64,000 nt of DNA from Treponema bryantii (GTDB lineage Bacteria > Spirochaetota > Spirochaetia > Treponematales > Treponemataceae): the NCBI RefSeq assembly GCF_900113965.1, contig NZ_FORI01000001.1, forward strand, positions 248,001-312,000, in the 5' to 3' direction. A model generated the notes under the pieces. That model saw only the letters and a list, made by a program, of their open reading frames with translations, searched no databases and had not been told where the DNA came from. The position numbers and the translations under genes are program-made. This document shows, in pieces, positions 37,257 through 45,904 of the stretch. The stretch's first letter is position 1. Every line of letters starts with the position of its first letter.

Positions 37257-37838
37257 ATGAGTGAGAATACTTCAGAAACCAAAATCATGATGGCAAATGC
37301 CCTTAAGGAATTAATTAAGGATCGCCCGTTCTCAAAAATTACTGTTCAGGATATTGTGACTGCCTGCAATATTAACCGTAATACTTTTTATTATCATTTT
37401 GAAAGCAACTATGATCTGCTGTATTTTGCTTATTCGCAGGAAGTTCAAAAGGTTGCCGATTCATTCCATCAGGCAAATGCAACTGTTCCGCAGATAATGG
37501 AATTTGTTCTTGATTATATTGATCAGAATATTCCGTTGTGCCAGTGCGCCTACGAGTCTTTGGGCGAAACTCAACTGAAAACAATTTTTGAAAAAGATAT
37601 TTTTGATTATATTCGTGCCACTATTGAATATTTTGCAAAACAAAACAACGTAAAGTTTTCAGAAGATTTTAAGACCTACATTGGTTTCAGCTACACTCAG
37701 CTTTTAAGCGGCCAGATTATCTGGTACATAAAACATACCGGCGAAATGGATAAAGAAATCTTTAAGCAGTATTTTCAGACCTTCTTCACTGCCACACTCA
37801 AATCTGTGATGGATGAAGCGGTTTCTAAAGGTTTTTAG
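37257..37838 (+). CDS. TetR/AcrR family repressor
   Basis: 193 residues. An N-terminal helix-turn-helix (about 8-55, FSKITVQDIVTACNINRNTFYYHFES) is typical of TetR, with a C-terminal helical ligand domain similar to DhaS-like members. It is divergent from the MFP-RND-lipoprotein-TolC operon, and the 85 bp between them carries an inverted repeat, so it most likely represses the pump and itself until a ligand binds. Confidence 0.92.
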   Translation: MSENTSETKIMMANALKELIKDRPFSKITVQDIVTACNINRNTFYYHFESNYDLLYFAYSQEVQKVADSFHQANATVPQIMEFVLDYIDQNIPLCQCAYESLGETQLKTIFEKDIFDYIRATIEYFAKQNNVKFSEDFKTYIGFSYTQLLSGQIIWYIKHTGEMDKEIFKQYFQTFFTATLKSVMDEAVSKGF

Positions 37839-37847
37839 GCAAAAAAG

Positions 37848-37881
37848 AACCCTGCGTGTGAATGAGTACGCAGGGTTTTGT
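37848..37881. terminator. Bidirectional terminator between TetR and GH17 genes
   Basis: Stem AACCCTGCGT / ACGCAGGGTT with a 10 nt loop, preceded by an A run and followed by a T-rich stretch, placed between two convergent stops. Confidence 0.88.
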
Positions 37882-38787
37882 TTATTTAAGGTCTACCAGT
37901 TTTGGTTTTCTGTCTACGTCAAAGATGCCCCAGTGTTTTTCGGCCTCTCGTGGGTTGTCGCCGCCTTTCCATGGTTCGTCAAAGGCTTCGAACATGTAAG
38001 AAATGATTTTTTCACTGTCGGCCCAGGCCCAGAAATCCTTGTAATACTTTTTCTGATTTTCTTCATTTGGCTGACCTTCCTTCATCTGTGAAAAATCAAC
38101 TGCATCTGTAGCCCATCCAATCTCAGAGAAAATAACCGGCTTATCAGGATAAATCTCTTTGATTTTTTTGTACCATTCTTTGTTTATATCCAGAGCTTCT
38201 TCAACTGTGTTTCCATACCAGAGCGGGTAAGAATGCACACAGATAATATCCAGATGTTTTGCAAGCTCTGTGAGGACCGGCCATTCAAAGGCACCTTCGT
38301 TGAAGGTTACCGGCTGCTTACAGTTTGCCTTAAGACGGTCTGCAAAAGATATAAGGCGTTCTACCGGAACGTTGTTTGCACCCCAGCTTGGTGTGTTTTC
38401 GTTTCCGATTGAAACTGCATTGATAATATCATCAAATTCATTTGCAATTTTGATGAGGTCTTCAATTCTTGTGTCGTTCCACTTTGCGCGTTCGGCAAGT
38501 TCTGCATCAGAATAATTTGTCTTGAGCCACGGACAGCCCGGGTTATTTACTTCTGACTGAATGCCAGGGCCCAGCATCAGCTTTAAATCAAAACCCTTAT
38601 CGCGGATAACCTGACAAGTGGTTCGTGCGTACTCCACAGGATCATACATGCGGATATACTTGAATCCCAAATCAACAAGAATCTGTAAATCTTCTACAAC
38701 CTGCTCATAAGTAGGGTAAGTGCAATTTACAGGCGACTGATTTCTTCTGTAACCAGAATAACAAATAGCTTTTCCATATTCGAACAT
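37882..38787 (-). CDS. Glycoside hydrolase family 17-like enzyme
   Basis: 301 residues, TIM-barrel beta-1,3-glucanase/transglucosylase type. The acid/base lies in VSIGNEN (E130) and the nucleophile in VIFSEIGWAT (E222). YGKAICYSGYR at the N-terminus is the first barrel strand. No signal peptide is seen, so it should act inside the cell on imported beta-glucan fragments, unless exported by another route. It is a single gene ended by a bidirectional terminator and with no close partner on its strand. Confidence 0.85.
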   Translation of the reverse strand: MFEYGKAICYSGYRRNQSPVNCTYPTYEQVVEDLQILVDLGFKYIRMYDPVEYARTTCQVIRDKGFDLKLMLGPGIQSEVNNPGCPWLKTNYSDAELAERAKWNDTRIEDLIKIANEFDDIINAVSIGNENTPSWGANNVPVERLISFADRLKANCKQPVTFNEGAFEWPVLTELAKHLDIICVHSYPLWYGNTVEEALDINKEWYKKIKEIYPDKPVIFSEIGWATDAVDFSQMKEGQPNEENQKKYYKDFWAWADSEKIISYMFEAFDEPWKGGDNPREAEKHWGIFDVDRKPKLVDLK

Positions 38788-38833
38788 AGTTGTAAGTGTA
38801 CCATAAATCAGTATGAATTAAAAAAATATTTTG

Positions 38834-39055
38834 TTATAGGTCTGGGTCTTGGATTGTCTGGGGTTGGCCGGCCTGGTTTTCTCCGGTGATTTCTGCAATT
38901 TCTGTCTGCAGTGTTTTTTCCAGGGCTTCATCAAAACCGGTGAGGGCGGCAAACGGCAAAAAGATTTTTGCGCGCTGAGAAAGCGGCATGCGGTTTTGCA
39001 GGGAGTCGTGATTCCAGTTGTAATTCAGGATGTCATCATAGTTGCGTTCTGTCAT
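38834..39055 (-). CDS. YolD-like small partner of Y-family polymerase
   Basis: 73 residues. The sequence MTERNYDDILN...RMPLSQRAKIFLPFAALTGFDEALEKT matches the short YolD-like family found directly beside translesion polymerase genes. It overlaps the polymerase gene by 4 bp (ATGA), so it is translationally coupled. Expected to assist or regulate the polymerase. Confidence 0.85.
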   Translation of the reverse strand: MTERNYDDILNYNWNHDSLQNRMPLSQRAKIFLPFAALTGFDEALEKTLQTEIAEITGENQAGQPQTIQDPDL

Positions 39056-40440
39056 GCTTTGTGACCTCCTATCTGGGCGTTGCGGTCGCGGGTTGTGGCG
39101 CCTTCTTCAAGGTTTGTTCCTTTGAGAATTGCGTTCTTGCCAAACTTCCTGATTATCTCAAGGCGGGCTTTTTGCAGGTTGTCTTCCTTCTGCTGATTCA
39201 TTCCGCCTTCTTTTGCATCAACTTCATCAAAAAGTCCTGGCTGGCGTTCGCTTGCGGGCTTTGTATTGTTAGCGGTTATGTTGACTCTGCGGTAAAGCCA
39301 GGCTGGGTTTGCAACCTTCTCAAAAATCGAAATAAAACCGTCTACAATGAGTTTTGAGGAATTGGTTTCTGAGCCAAAGCTAAAACTTCCATGGGCGGGT
39401 TTTGGCATTTCACGGCCGTAATAGTCGCGCACAACTTCGCCGTCAAAGCCCGGAACATAAAGGCTTTTTATATCATAACCAATATGCAGCGTGATAGAAT
39501 CTGTAACAAGATTTTTCTTAAAAAGATCCAGCGCAAGAAGTTCTGCCATTTCGCGCACTATGATTTTTGCTTTTTCATAAGTGTACGGCTCGTGAAGCAC
39601 CTGACCACTTCCAAGGCTTTTTGCTTCTGACTTGTAGTTTTTGATGTCTTTCATGCCAACGGGTTCAATGCCCCAGGCGTGGTCTATGAGAATCTCGGCA
39701 TCAATTCCAAACTCTTTGTAAAGAAGCTCGGGGTTTTCGAGGGAGGTGCGGGCTATGTCACCCATTGTACGGATAAAGTATTTGTTGAGCCGGCGGGCGG
39801 TTGCTTTACCCACACGCCAGAAATCTGTTAATGGCTGATGGCTCCACAGCTGGCGGCGATATTCTGCAACATCAAGCTCTGCAATACGAACTCCATCTTC
39901 ATCTGCGGGAATATGCTTTGCCACAATATCCATGGCGGCCTTGCAAAGAAAAAGATTCGGCGCGATACCAGCGGTTGCTGTGATTCCTGTTTCTTTTAGA
40001 ACATCACGAATTACTTTTACGGCAAGGTCGTGGGCGTTCATCTTATAAAAAGAAAGATAACTGGTGGCATCGATAAAAACTTCATCTATTGAATAAACGT
40101 GAATATCTTCCGGGGCAAAATAGCGTAGGTAAACATTGTAGATACGTGTGGAATACTGAATGTAAAGCGCCATGCGGGGAACGGCAACAATGTAGTCCAG
40201 GTCTTTGCCGGTCTGCCTTTTGATTTCGCGGGCCTTTGCTTCTACTTCGAAAAGGCGGGAGCGGCCGCTGAGCCCGTAAGCTTTGAGGGCTGGAGTTACT
40301 GCGAGGCAGATAGTTTTACTTGTGCGGCTTTTGTCTGCAACAACGAGCTTTGTGGTGAGCGGGTCTAAAAGCCGTTCGCGACATTCAACAGAGGCATAAA
40401 AAGATTTTAAGTCGATTGCGATGTAAGTTCGTTCTGCCAT
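39052..40440 (-). CDS. Y-family translesion DNA polymerase (UmuC/DinB-like)
   Basis: 462 residues. Catalytic carboxylates lie in IAIDLKSFYASVE (D10 region) and YSIDEVFIDAT (about 105). The thumb has a helix-hairpin-helix region (VGKATARRL), and a little-finger domain follows. This is the UvrX/YqjW-like branch that is paired with YolD proteins, rather than classical DinB. It bypasses DNA lesions. It starts at the last base of the upstream DUF72 gene, so the three genes (DUF72, polymerase, YolD-like) form a tight operon. No SOS box was identified. Confidence 0.92.
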   Translation of the reverse strand: MAERTYIAIDLKSFYASVECRERLLDPLTTKLVVADKSRTSKTICLAVTPALKAYGLSGRSRLFEVEAKAREIKRQTGKDLDYIVAVPRMALYIQYSTRIYNVYLRYFAPEDIHVYSIDEVFIDATSYLSFYKMNAHDLAVKVIRDVLKETGITATAGIAPNLFLCKAAMDIVAKHIPADEDGVRIAELDVAEYRRQLWSHQPLTDFWRVGKATARRLNKYFIRTMGDIARTSLENPELLYKEFGIDAEILIDHAWGIEPVGMKDIKNYKSEAKSLGSGQVLHEPYTYEKAKIIVREMAELLALDLFKKNLVTDSITLHIGYDIKSLYVPGFDGEVVRDYYGREMPKPAHGSFSFGSETNSSKLIVDGFISIFEKVANPAWLYRRVNITANNTKPASERQPGLFDEVDAKEGGMNQQKEDNLQKARLEIIRKFGKNAILKGTNLEEGATTRDRNAQIGGHKA

Positions 40441-41282
40441 CAGTTTATATTATTCATTTGTATCATCTCTTTCAATTGACGGGCGTTTTCGGCACCGTTT
40501 CCTTTGGGATGATTATTAAAGAAGATTTGTGTTTTTCGTCCTTCGTTTACGGCAGCTTGGATTACAGGCAGAAACTTCTCGAGTTCTTCTGTGGAATATT
40601 TGTAATCGTAGCGGGCGCTGCCGTTTTGCTGTGGGGCGGAATCCGCGAGGTTTGCGGTGTTGGGTGTGGATGCTGCGTACCACGCATCTGCGTTGCGGCC
40701 GTGAAATCTGATGTAGGCGTTAGGACCGAGGAATACGGTGGACTCTACCTGCGCCGCCGGCAAATATTTAAGCTCCGGCATATCACAAAATGCCAGCGAA
40801 ACCTTTCTCTCCATCAATCCTGCAAAAACCGATTCTCGAATCCATTCTTTGTGGCGGAATTCAATAATGACTGGAAAGCCGATAAACGCTTCAATCAGTT
40901 TTGCAAGGTAGATTCTGTTATCATTTGTATAATGAAAGCTCTGCGGAAACTGAAACAGTACGGCACAAAGTTTATCTTTTTCAAAAATCGGATGGAGCGC
41001 CTGCTTAAAATCATCTGCAGCATTTTTCCATAGGGGAGTAATTTCGTGGGTCAACAGGCGATTGGCCTTGATGCTGAAGTTGAGTTTGCCATCACTTCTT
41101 TCATAAAACGAAAAAAGTCTTTCGGCAGTTGGCATGTTGTAAAAGGGATTGTTCAGCTCAACGGCATTAAACTGAGTTGCGTAATAAGAGAGAAAATCTG
41201 CGCGTTTTACTTCCGGCGGATAAAAAACACCCTTCCATTCGGGATAATCATAACCGCTTGTGCCAATCAGAATATTTGACAT
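40440..41282 (-). CDS. DUF72 family protein (YecE-like)
   Basis: 280 residues, TIM-barrel-like DUF72 family. The start ILIGTSGYDYPEWKGVFYPP is the family signature. Later: YATQFNAVELNNPFY, FSIKANRLLTHE, FQFPQSFHY and FFNNHPKGNGAENARQL. The reaction is not known. It is the first gene of the operon with the translesion polymerase, sharing 1 bp with it, which suggests a DNA-damage link. Confidence 0.9.
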   Translation of the reverse strand: MSNILIGTSGYDYPEWKGVFYPPEVKRADFLSYYATQFNAVELNNPFYNMPTAERLFSFYERSDGKLNFSIKANRLLTHEITPLWKNAADDFKQALHPIFEKDKLCAVLFQFPQSFHYTNDNRIYLAKLIEAFIGFPVIIEFRHKEWIRESVFAGLMERKVSLAFCDMPELKYLPAAQVESTVFLGPNAYIRFHGRNADAWYAASTPNTANLADSAPQQNGSARYDYKYSTEELEKFLPVIQAAVNEGRKTQIFFNNHPKGNGAENARQLKEMIQMNNIN

Positions 41283-41386
41283 ATTGATATTATAGCATAC
41301 AAGCCGATAATAAATATACGCATGATAATTTTAGGCATGATTTGCCCACTTGTTTAATGCGTGATATAGTTTAGAAGAGTGGTTTT

Positions 41387-42274
41387 ATGTATTCAGATTC
41401 ACTGATGAATTTTTTTCAAATTACGGAAGAGCTCGGCCTGCAGCAGGGTGCAGATAGTCTGATGGAAATGGAACAGAATGGTGTTTCCTTTGCATTGGAC
41501 AGTGGTGTTCATATTGATGATATCTGGACTCGTGCTGAGCGTGTGGAAGAATGTCTTGATTTAATTGATGATGAAGATCAGAAAAGACATATCAAAAATA
41601 TGATTTATTTTAGCGCTGGTGTAATGCCAGATCTGGATTCTGTTGATAACCGCTTTGAAATCATAGAAAATCTTGAAAATGTGATTAATGATTTTAAGGT
41701 AAACGGCGGACTTTTTGCGAGTCACCTTGTTGGAATTGGGCCGGGCGGAATTGACCACGATTGGGATTCTGTGGAGTACAAGGGCCGCGACCACGAGTAT
41801 TTTGATTACGACACGGTTAGTGATGAAAAGGATTTGTTTGCCCTTCAGCTTACTCTGGCAAAAAAACTGAACATGCCTTTTGTTCTTCACAGCCGAAAAG
41901 GTTTTAAAGAAACTTCTGATGTTTTAAAAGCCGTGAAGTGGAATAAGGGTGTGATTCACGGATTTTCCTACAGTCAGTCTGAACTGGAGTTCTTCCTGGA
42001 TTTAGGATGGTACGTAAGCTTTAGCGGCACCGTTACCTATGCCGGAAAAAAATCTTTCAGCGATATGTCCGAGCTTGTGAACTACGTGCCAAAGGACCGC
42101 CTCTTGATTGAAACAGACTGTCCGTTCTATCCGCCGGTTCCTGTAAAAAATGATTCGAATATTCCTCAGAACATCAAATATGTTTATGAGTACATAGCTT
42201 CAAAGAGAAACATCACAAGCCGCAAACTCAGCGAAATTGTTGAAACAAATTTCCAGAGGTTGTTTGGGATTTAA
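41387..42274 (+). CDS. TatD-like protein lacking the HxH metal motif
   Basis: 295 residues. The C-terminal two thirds is clearly TatD: FVLHSRKGFKETSD, GVIHGFSYSQSELEFF and RLLIETDCPFYPPVPV, which ends the active site. The N-terminus (MYSDSLMNFFQITEEL) lacks the usual DxHxH, and the metal glutamate region reads VGIGPGGIDHD instead of GEIGLD. A TAG lies 12 bp before the ATG in the same frame, so the missing motif is not an upstream start error. Either a non-canonical hydrolase or a binding-only paralogue. GAAGAG serves as ribosome site. Confidence 0.85.
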   Translation: MYSDSLMNFFQITEELGLQQGADSLMEMEQNGVSFALDSGVHIDDIWTRAERVEECLDLIDDEDQKRHIKNMIYFSAGVMPDLDSVDNRFEIIENLENVINDFKVNGGLFASHLVGIGPGGIDHDWDSVEYKGRDHEYFDYDTVSDEKDLFALQLTLAKKLNMPFVLHSRKGFKETSDVLKAVKWNKGVIHGFSYSQSELEFFLDLGWYVSFSGTVTYAGKKSFSDMSELVNYVPKDRLLIETDCPFYPPVPVKNDSNIPQNIKYVYEYIASKRNITSRKLSEIVETNFQRLFGI

Positions 42275-42316
42275 GCAGCTGACAATTTGTCACCAGCACA
42301 AAAGGAAAACAGCTTT

Positions 42317-42760
42317 ATGGGAATGCGAAGATTATTTATCATCAGAAAGGATTTACATCTTTCTGCAGGAAAACTTGGGGCGATGGTTGCTCATTGTGCG
42401 GAAGGATATTGGATTTGGCTTATCAAAAGAAATCTTATGGAACAGGATGGAAGAGTTCACGTCTCTTTTGATTTAGACCGCGAGATATATGACGACTATT
42501 TGAATGGTCGCATTACAAAAACAATTTGTGAAGCAAAAAATCTGAATAAACTGCTGCAAGCTCGCGATATGGCTCTGAATCTTGGGTTGGTTGAAAATCA
42601 GGATTTTGGAATGATAAACGATGCCTGTCTTACAGAGCTTACTCCTGAATGGGTGGATGAGAATGGCGAAGGCCGATGTACCGTCGGTATCTGGTTTAAG
42701 CCTCTGCAGGATGATGTTGCTCATTCCATCAGTAAGAAGTTTCAGCTGTATAAGGATTAA
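42317..42760 (+). CDS. PTH2-family peptidyl-tRNA hydrolase
   Basis: 147 residues. RKDLHLSAGKLGAMVAHCAEG near the N-terminus is the PTH2 (archaeal/eukaryotic type) active-site helix, with LGLVENQDFGMINDACLTEL further on. Such enzymes cleave peptidyl-tRNA or act as related aminoacyl hydrolases. The start at 42317 has AAAGGAAAA upstream; the frame from 42287 is less likely. It follows the TatD-like gene by 42 bp. Its 3' end overlaps the convergent HTH gene by 32 bp. Confidence 0.85.
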   Translation: MGMRRLFIIRKDLHLSAGKLGAMVAHCAEGYWIWLIKRNLMEQDGRVHVSFDLDREIYDDYLNGRITKTICEAKNLNKLLQARDMALNLGLVENQDFGMINDACLTELTPEWVDENGEGRCTVGIWFKPLQDDVAHSISKKFQLYKD

Positions 42761-43097
42761 TTAATTCGGTTTGCTCGTAAACTAATTCATCAATTATTCT
42801 GAAATCATAGATATTATTTTCAATGCAGAATTGATAAATAGTATCTATAGTGTCTACTGGTGAAAAAGCGAAGCCCGCTCTTGATAACAAGTCTTCTGCT
42901 TCCATCAAATTAAGATGTAATGCAATAATCAAAGAAAGTATTGTTTGTTTTTGCGGATGATAATCTGCATCGGAACGGATTTTAGAAAACAATCTGCGGT
43001 CGATACTTGCAGTTTTGTAAATCTGGATTTCAGAAAGACCTTTATTCCAGATTAGATGCATAAGCCGTTCCTGAAAAGTTTCATTTTTTCTGGCCAA
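42729..43097 (-). CDS. Small HTH protein like the C-terminal domain of macrodomain regulators
   Basis: 122 residues. FQERLMHLIWNKGLSEIQIYKTASIDRRLFSKIRSDADYHPQKQT is a helix-turn-helix-like domain often found fused behind, or encoded next to, macrodomains; here it stands alone. The remaining part (LLSRAGFAFSPVDTIDTIYQFCIENNIYDF) follows the same pattern. Its macrodomain relative might be the gene at 48290. It overlaps the 3' end of the convergent PTH2 gene by 32 bp. Function unknown. Confidence 0.78.
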   Translation of the reverse strand: MARKNETFQERLMHLIWNKGLSEIQIYKTASIDRRLFSKIRSDADYHPQKQTILSLIIALHLNLMEAEDLLSRAGFAFSPVDTIDTIYQFCIENNIYDFRIIDELVYEQTELINPYTAETSY

Positions 43098-43216
43098 GAT
43101 TGTTTGTAATGAAGGATAGTTTTCAATAAGACTTTTTTGTCTTCTTAAAATGCAATTTGTGAATACCTAATCTCCTTATGAAAATGAAAGTATCATTTTG
43201 AAATAAAAAAATCTAT

Positions 43217-43292
43217 AGCGGGTGGAAGAATCGAACTTCCCCGACGTCGAGCTTATGAGGCTCGTGAGCCACAACCAGTGCTCCAACCCGCT
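43217..43292 (-). tRNA. tRNA-Met (CAT)
   Basis: 76 nt. Acceptor arms AGCGGGT/ACCCGCT, D stem GAGC/GCTC, anticodon arm CGAGC-CTCATAA-GCTCG, T arm GGAAG-TTCGATT-CTTCC. CCA is not encoded. The acceptor is fully paired, so it is an elongator Met or lysidine-modified Ile tRNA rather than an initiator. Confidence 0.92.
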
Positions 43293-43403
43293 GTGATGTC
43301 TGAACTATAACAGACTTTGTTTTTTTAGTGGTCGCCACGGTGGGGACATTTTTTAAATTATTAGTTTAATGATTTTTGTGTAAAGCTTTTGTATTCTAAT
43401 AAT

Positions 43404-44048
43404 ATGGTAATACAATTTTTGGAAATATCAGAAAGTAATAGAAGAGAATTTAAAGCACAACTTAAAATAGCTTATAAGAATCATTTCAAGAAAACAAAAG
43501 CCTTCAAAGAAGTTTTTAAGGATAGCTATATACCTGAAATTTCAATACCAAATGATTTATATTTTGATGATATCGAAAAAGCAAAGAAGCAACTGTACGA
43601 AGATAAAACAAATGGTGAAGAAGTCTATATGAAAGACTTCATTTCTGACTTACAGGAAAATCTTTCATTTGTTCCAATTATTAAGGTAGAAAAGGAAATT
43701 GAATATGATCCTGGTCATTCATTTACAGTAGAGGAAATGAATCAGATTAGGAAATGGCAAAAAGCACACAGAGCAAAAAATCATCCTGAAGGAGAAACAT
43801 ATCAAGGAGCAGTAGGCGTTGAAAGATTTGAATACACTCTTTTAGGAACTTCGTTGGGGATGATAAAAAATTGCTTTTGTAAATCATGTAAAGAAAAATA
43901 TGAGGAAGAATCGAAGCCCTACACAACTATCACTATGGAAGAATTTCTGAGAATCAAAAAACCGAAATATTCGTATGAAGAAAAAGAGAAAAAGCTTTCG
44001 GAATTACGAGAAAAATGGGACTATGAGATTGATTTTAGTGATTGGTAG
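43404..44048 (+). CDS. Hypothetical protein, 214 residues
   Basis: I do not recognise it. It is AT-rich, lysine- and glutamate-rich and soluble, with a CFCKSCKEKY pair of cysteines near residue 160 that could form half of a zinc site, and charged helices at the C-terminus. ATG 43404 lies 6 bp after TATTCT with no ribosome site; the TTG at 43389 is an alternative. It begins an accessory region of lower GC than the chromosome to its left. Confidence 0.65.
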   Translation: MVIQFLEISESNRREFKAQLKIAYKNHFKKTKAFKEVFKDSYIPEISIPNDLYFDDIEKAKKQLYEDKTNGEEVYMKDFISDLQENLSFVPIIKVEKEIEYDPGHSFTVEEMNQIRKWQKAHRAKNHPEGETYQGAVGVERFEYTLLGTSLGMIKNCFCKSCKEKYEEESKPYTTITMEEFLRIKKPKYSYEEKEKKLSELREKWDYEIDFSDW

Positions 44049-44075
44049 ATTTGAAAGATTAAATGGAGTAGTTAG

Positions 44076-44300
44076 ATGAAAAATAATTTTAAATGGCATA
44101 AGGAACAGATTAACGGCAAGTGGTATTCCGTTTGTAATCACGAACATGTTCCTATGATTGAGCATACAAAAGATGATAAATATAAAGTCCGCAACTGCAA
44201 TGGCAAAGCGATTCTTCACGAAAAGTTTGCTGATGCTGAAAAACTCGCAATTGAAACTTACAAGAAATTCGAAAAGTTCAATAAAAGTTTTGAGGGATAA
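44076..44300 (+). CDS. Small hypothetical protein, 74 residues
   Basis: Basic, aromatic protein (FKWHKEQINGKWYSVCNHEHVP), 27 bp after the preceding hypothetical gene on the same strand. No family recognised. The start has a weak AGTTAG-type leader. Likely part of the same accessory unit. Confidence 0.55.
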   Translation: MKNNFKWHKEQINGKWYSVCNHEHVPMIEHTKDDKYKVRNCNGKAILHEKFADAEKLAIETYKKFEKFNKSFEG

Positions 44301-44340
44301 TCTGAATTGATATAACCGGCGTAATATTCTTGGAGATTTT

Positions 44341-44967
44341 ATGAATGGAAATACAAAAGAAATAAAATATACCTTAGCTAGAGAAGAAATGATAGAATTG
44401 CTTGAAAAATACCCATTTCTTGTATATAGAAACATTTATTCTGGTGAAAAAACGCATGATACTTTAGATGAAGATATAGAATATAATGAATGGACTTCTT
44501 GGGACGGTTCTGGTTGGGAACACATATGGAAACGTTATCTTACTTACCTCTTTATAGAATATGACAAATTAAATGAAAAAATAAAGAAAGATTTTATGAT
44601 ATTCGAAACAAAAGAAAAATACGGTTCTTTTAGATGTTATACAAGCTTTGGAAATAAAGAGATATTTGAGCTAGAAAATAAATTAGGAATGATTTCTAAA
44701 TGGACATGTATTAGATGTGGTAAACAACCTAAGAACTCTAAAGGACAACATATTATTTGGAGAACTACAGGTTGGATATGTCCATATTGTAAAGAGTGCT
44801 TTAAGAAAGAAATTTCTGGTAATGACTGGTCAAAAAAGAAAGAACGAAAATGGCAAAAAGACATGTTGCAAGAATGTAAAGAAGTAAAAAAAAGAGACTT
44901 TGCTATGTTACATTATGATTATAATACTGAAACTAGAATTTCTTATGGAGATTTATGGGATTTTTAG
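44341..44967 (+). CDS. Hypothetical protein with four-cysteine zinc motif
   Basis: 208 residues. CIRCGKQP...WICPYCKECF (about 122-150) looks like a zinc ribbon. The N-terminal half is acidic and Trp/Tyr-rich. No known family. GGAGATTTT precedes the ATG. AT-rich like its two upstream neighbours, with which it may form a unit. Confidence 0.65.
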   Translation: MNGNTKEIKYTLAREEMIELLEKYPFLVYRNIYSGEKTHDTLDEDIEYNEWTSWDGSGWEHIWKRYLTYLFIEYDKLNEKIKKDFMIFETKEKYGSFRCYTSFGNKEIFELENKLGMISKWTCIRCGKQPKNSKGQHIIWRTTGWICPYCKECFKKEISGNDWSKKKERKWQKDMLQECKEVKKRDFAMLHYDYNTETRISYGDLWDF

Positions 44968-45158
44968 TGATATAGAGTCCTATACTTTGATTATTGTACT
45001 AGTATTGAGAAAACTACAATCACTAAAGTACAACTTGAATGACAAAAATCATAATAGGTTGTATATTCAAACTATCACTTCTACAAAGCGTTTCTTTTAC
45101 AGAAATCTCAGAAGTAGTGCTCGTTGAGCACCTTGTATTTTAAGAAGGAGGAACTGAG

Positions 45159-45335
45159 ATGAAAGCAGGTTCTAACATTTTTAGATTGCAAACATTAAGA
45201 CTGTCTCAGCTCTCTCTCTGCAGGTTCCAGCTTTTTATGCAGCAGGGCCTCAGCTTGTTACAGGGAATGTTTAACGGGTTTGGCTTTATTGGCCAGACTA
45301 CTTTTGGAAATTTTGTAGGGAAGACCAACGCTTAA
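45159..45335 (+). CDS. Small ORF (58 residues) of the cassette preceding tRNA block 1
   Basis: Begins MKAGSNIFRLQ and ends FVGKTNA. It has a strong AAGGAGG (45144-45150) at good spacing, which supports translation. Amphipathic and leucine/glutamine-rich; no known family. It is followed after 42 bp by the XRE gene at 45378, matching the arrangement at 46600/46809. Confidence 0.6.
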   Translation: MKAGSNIFRLQTLRLSQLSLCRFQLFMQQGLSLLQGMFNGFGFIGQTTFGNFVGKTNA

Positions 45336-45377
45336 TTTTTTTTACATGCGTTGGCTCCCGGAATTAAGGAGAAACGG

Positions 45378-45653
45378 ATGTGTAAAATTAATAAGCCAGT
45401 AATCAACGTAGCAGCAACTGCTGCAAAAATCAAAGAATGCCGAATCCGTGCAGGTTATTCGGTACGTGAAATCCAAACTATTTTCAATTTCTCAAGTCCT
45501 GAGGCAATTTACGCATGGGAGAAGGGTAAGTATATTCCTTCCATTGATAACATGATTGTCATTGCCGAAATCTACGGTGTTTCCATCGATGATTTCATTG
45601 TCCGCGATGTAATTGAAATTGAGTGTGATATTCGGGAGGCAAAATCGGCTTGA
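45378..45653 (+). CDS. Small XRE-family HTH protein, copy 1
   Basis: 91 residues. Cro/C1 fold: IKECRIRAGYSVREIQTIF, then AIYAWEKGKYIPSIDNMIVIA and GVSIDDFIV. AAGGAG lies before the ATG at 45378. Similar proteins are common on mobile elements of gut Firmicutes (general knowledge). It is a clear paralogue of the product at 46809 and stands directly before the first tRNA block, 16 bp from tRNA-Gln. Confidence 0.88.
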   Translation: MCKINKPVINVAATAAKIKECRIRAGYSVREIQTIFNFSSPEAIYAWEKGKYIPSIDNMIVIAEIYGVSIDDFIVRDVIEIECDIREAKSA

Positions 45654-45669
45654 ATTAAAAAGTAATTAC

Positions 45670-45742
45670 TCTCCTGTAGCATAAATGGTAGTGTACCAGA
45701 TTCTGATTCTGGGTGGTGTAAGTTCGAATCTTACTGGGAGAA
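45670..45742 (+). tRNA. tRNA-Gln (CTG)
   Basis: 73 nt. Acceptor TCTCCTG/TGGGAGA, anticodon arm CCAGA-TTCTGAT-TCTGG, T arm GTAAG-TTCGAAT-CTTAC. No encoded CCA. Confidence 0.9.
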
Positions 45743-45748
45743 CTTTAT

Positions 45749-45821
45749 GTAGTGATAGCTCAATTGGTAGAGTTCCGGCCTTCCAAGCCGGTTGTTGCGG
45801 GTTCAAGTCCCGTTCACTACT
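45749..45821 (+). tRNA. tRNA-Gly (TCC)
   Basis: Acceptor GTAGTGA/TCACTAC, anticodon arm CCGGC-CTTCCAA-GCCGG, T loop TTCAAGT. Starts 6 bp after tRNA-Gln. Confidence 0.92.
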
Positions 45822-45827
45822 TATTAT

Positions 45828-45899
45828 GTGGAAGTAGCTTAACTGGCAAAGCGCTGGATTGAAAATCCAAAGTAGATGGTTCGAGTCCATCCTTCCGCG
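45828..45899 (+). tRNA. tRNA-Phe (GAA)
   Basis: Acceptor GTGGAAG/CTTCCGC, anticodon arm CTGGA-TTGAAAA-TCCAA with one mismatch, T arm GATGG-TTCGAGT-CCATC. Confidence 0.9.
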
Positions 45900-45904
45900 C
45901 TTAT

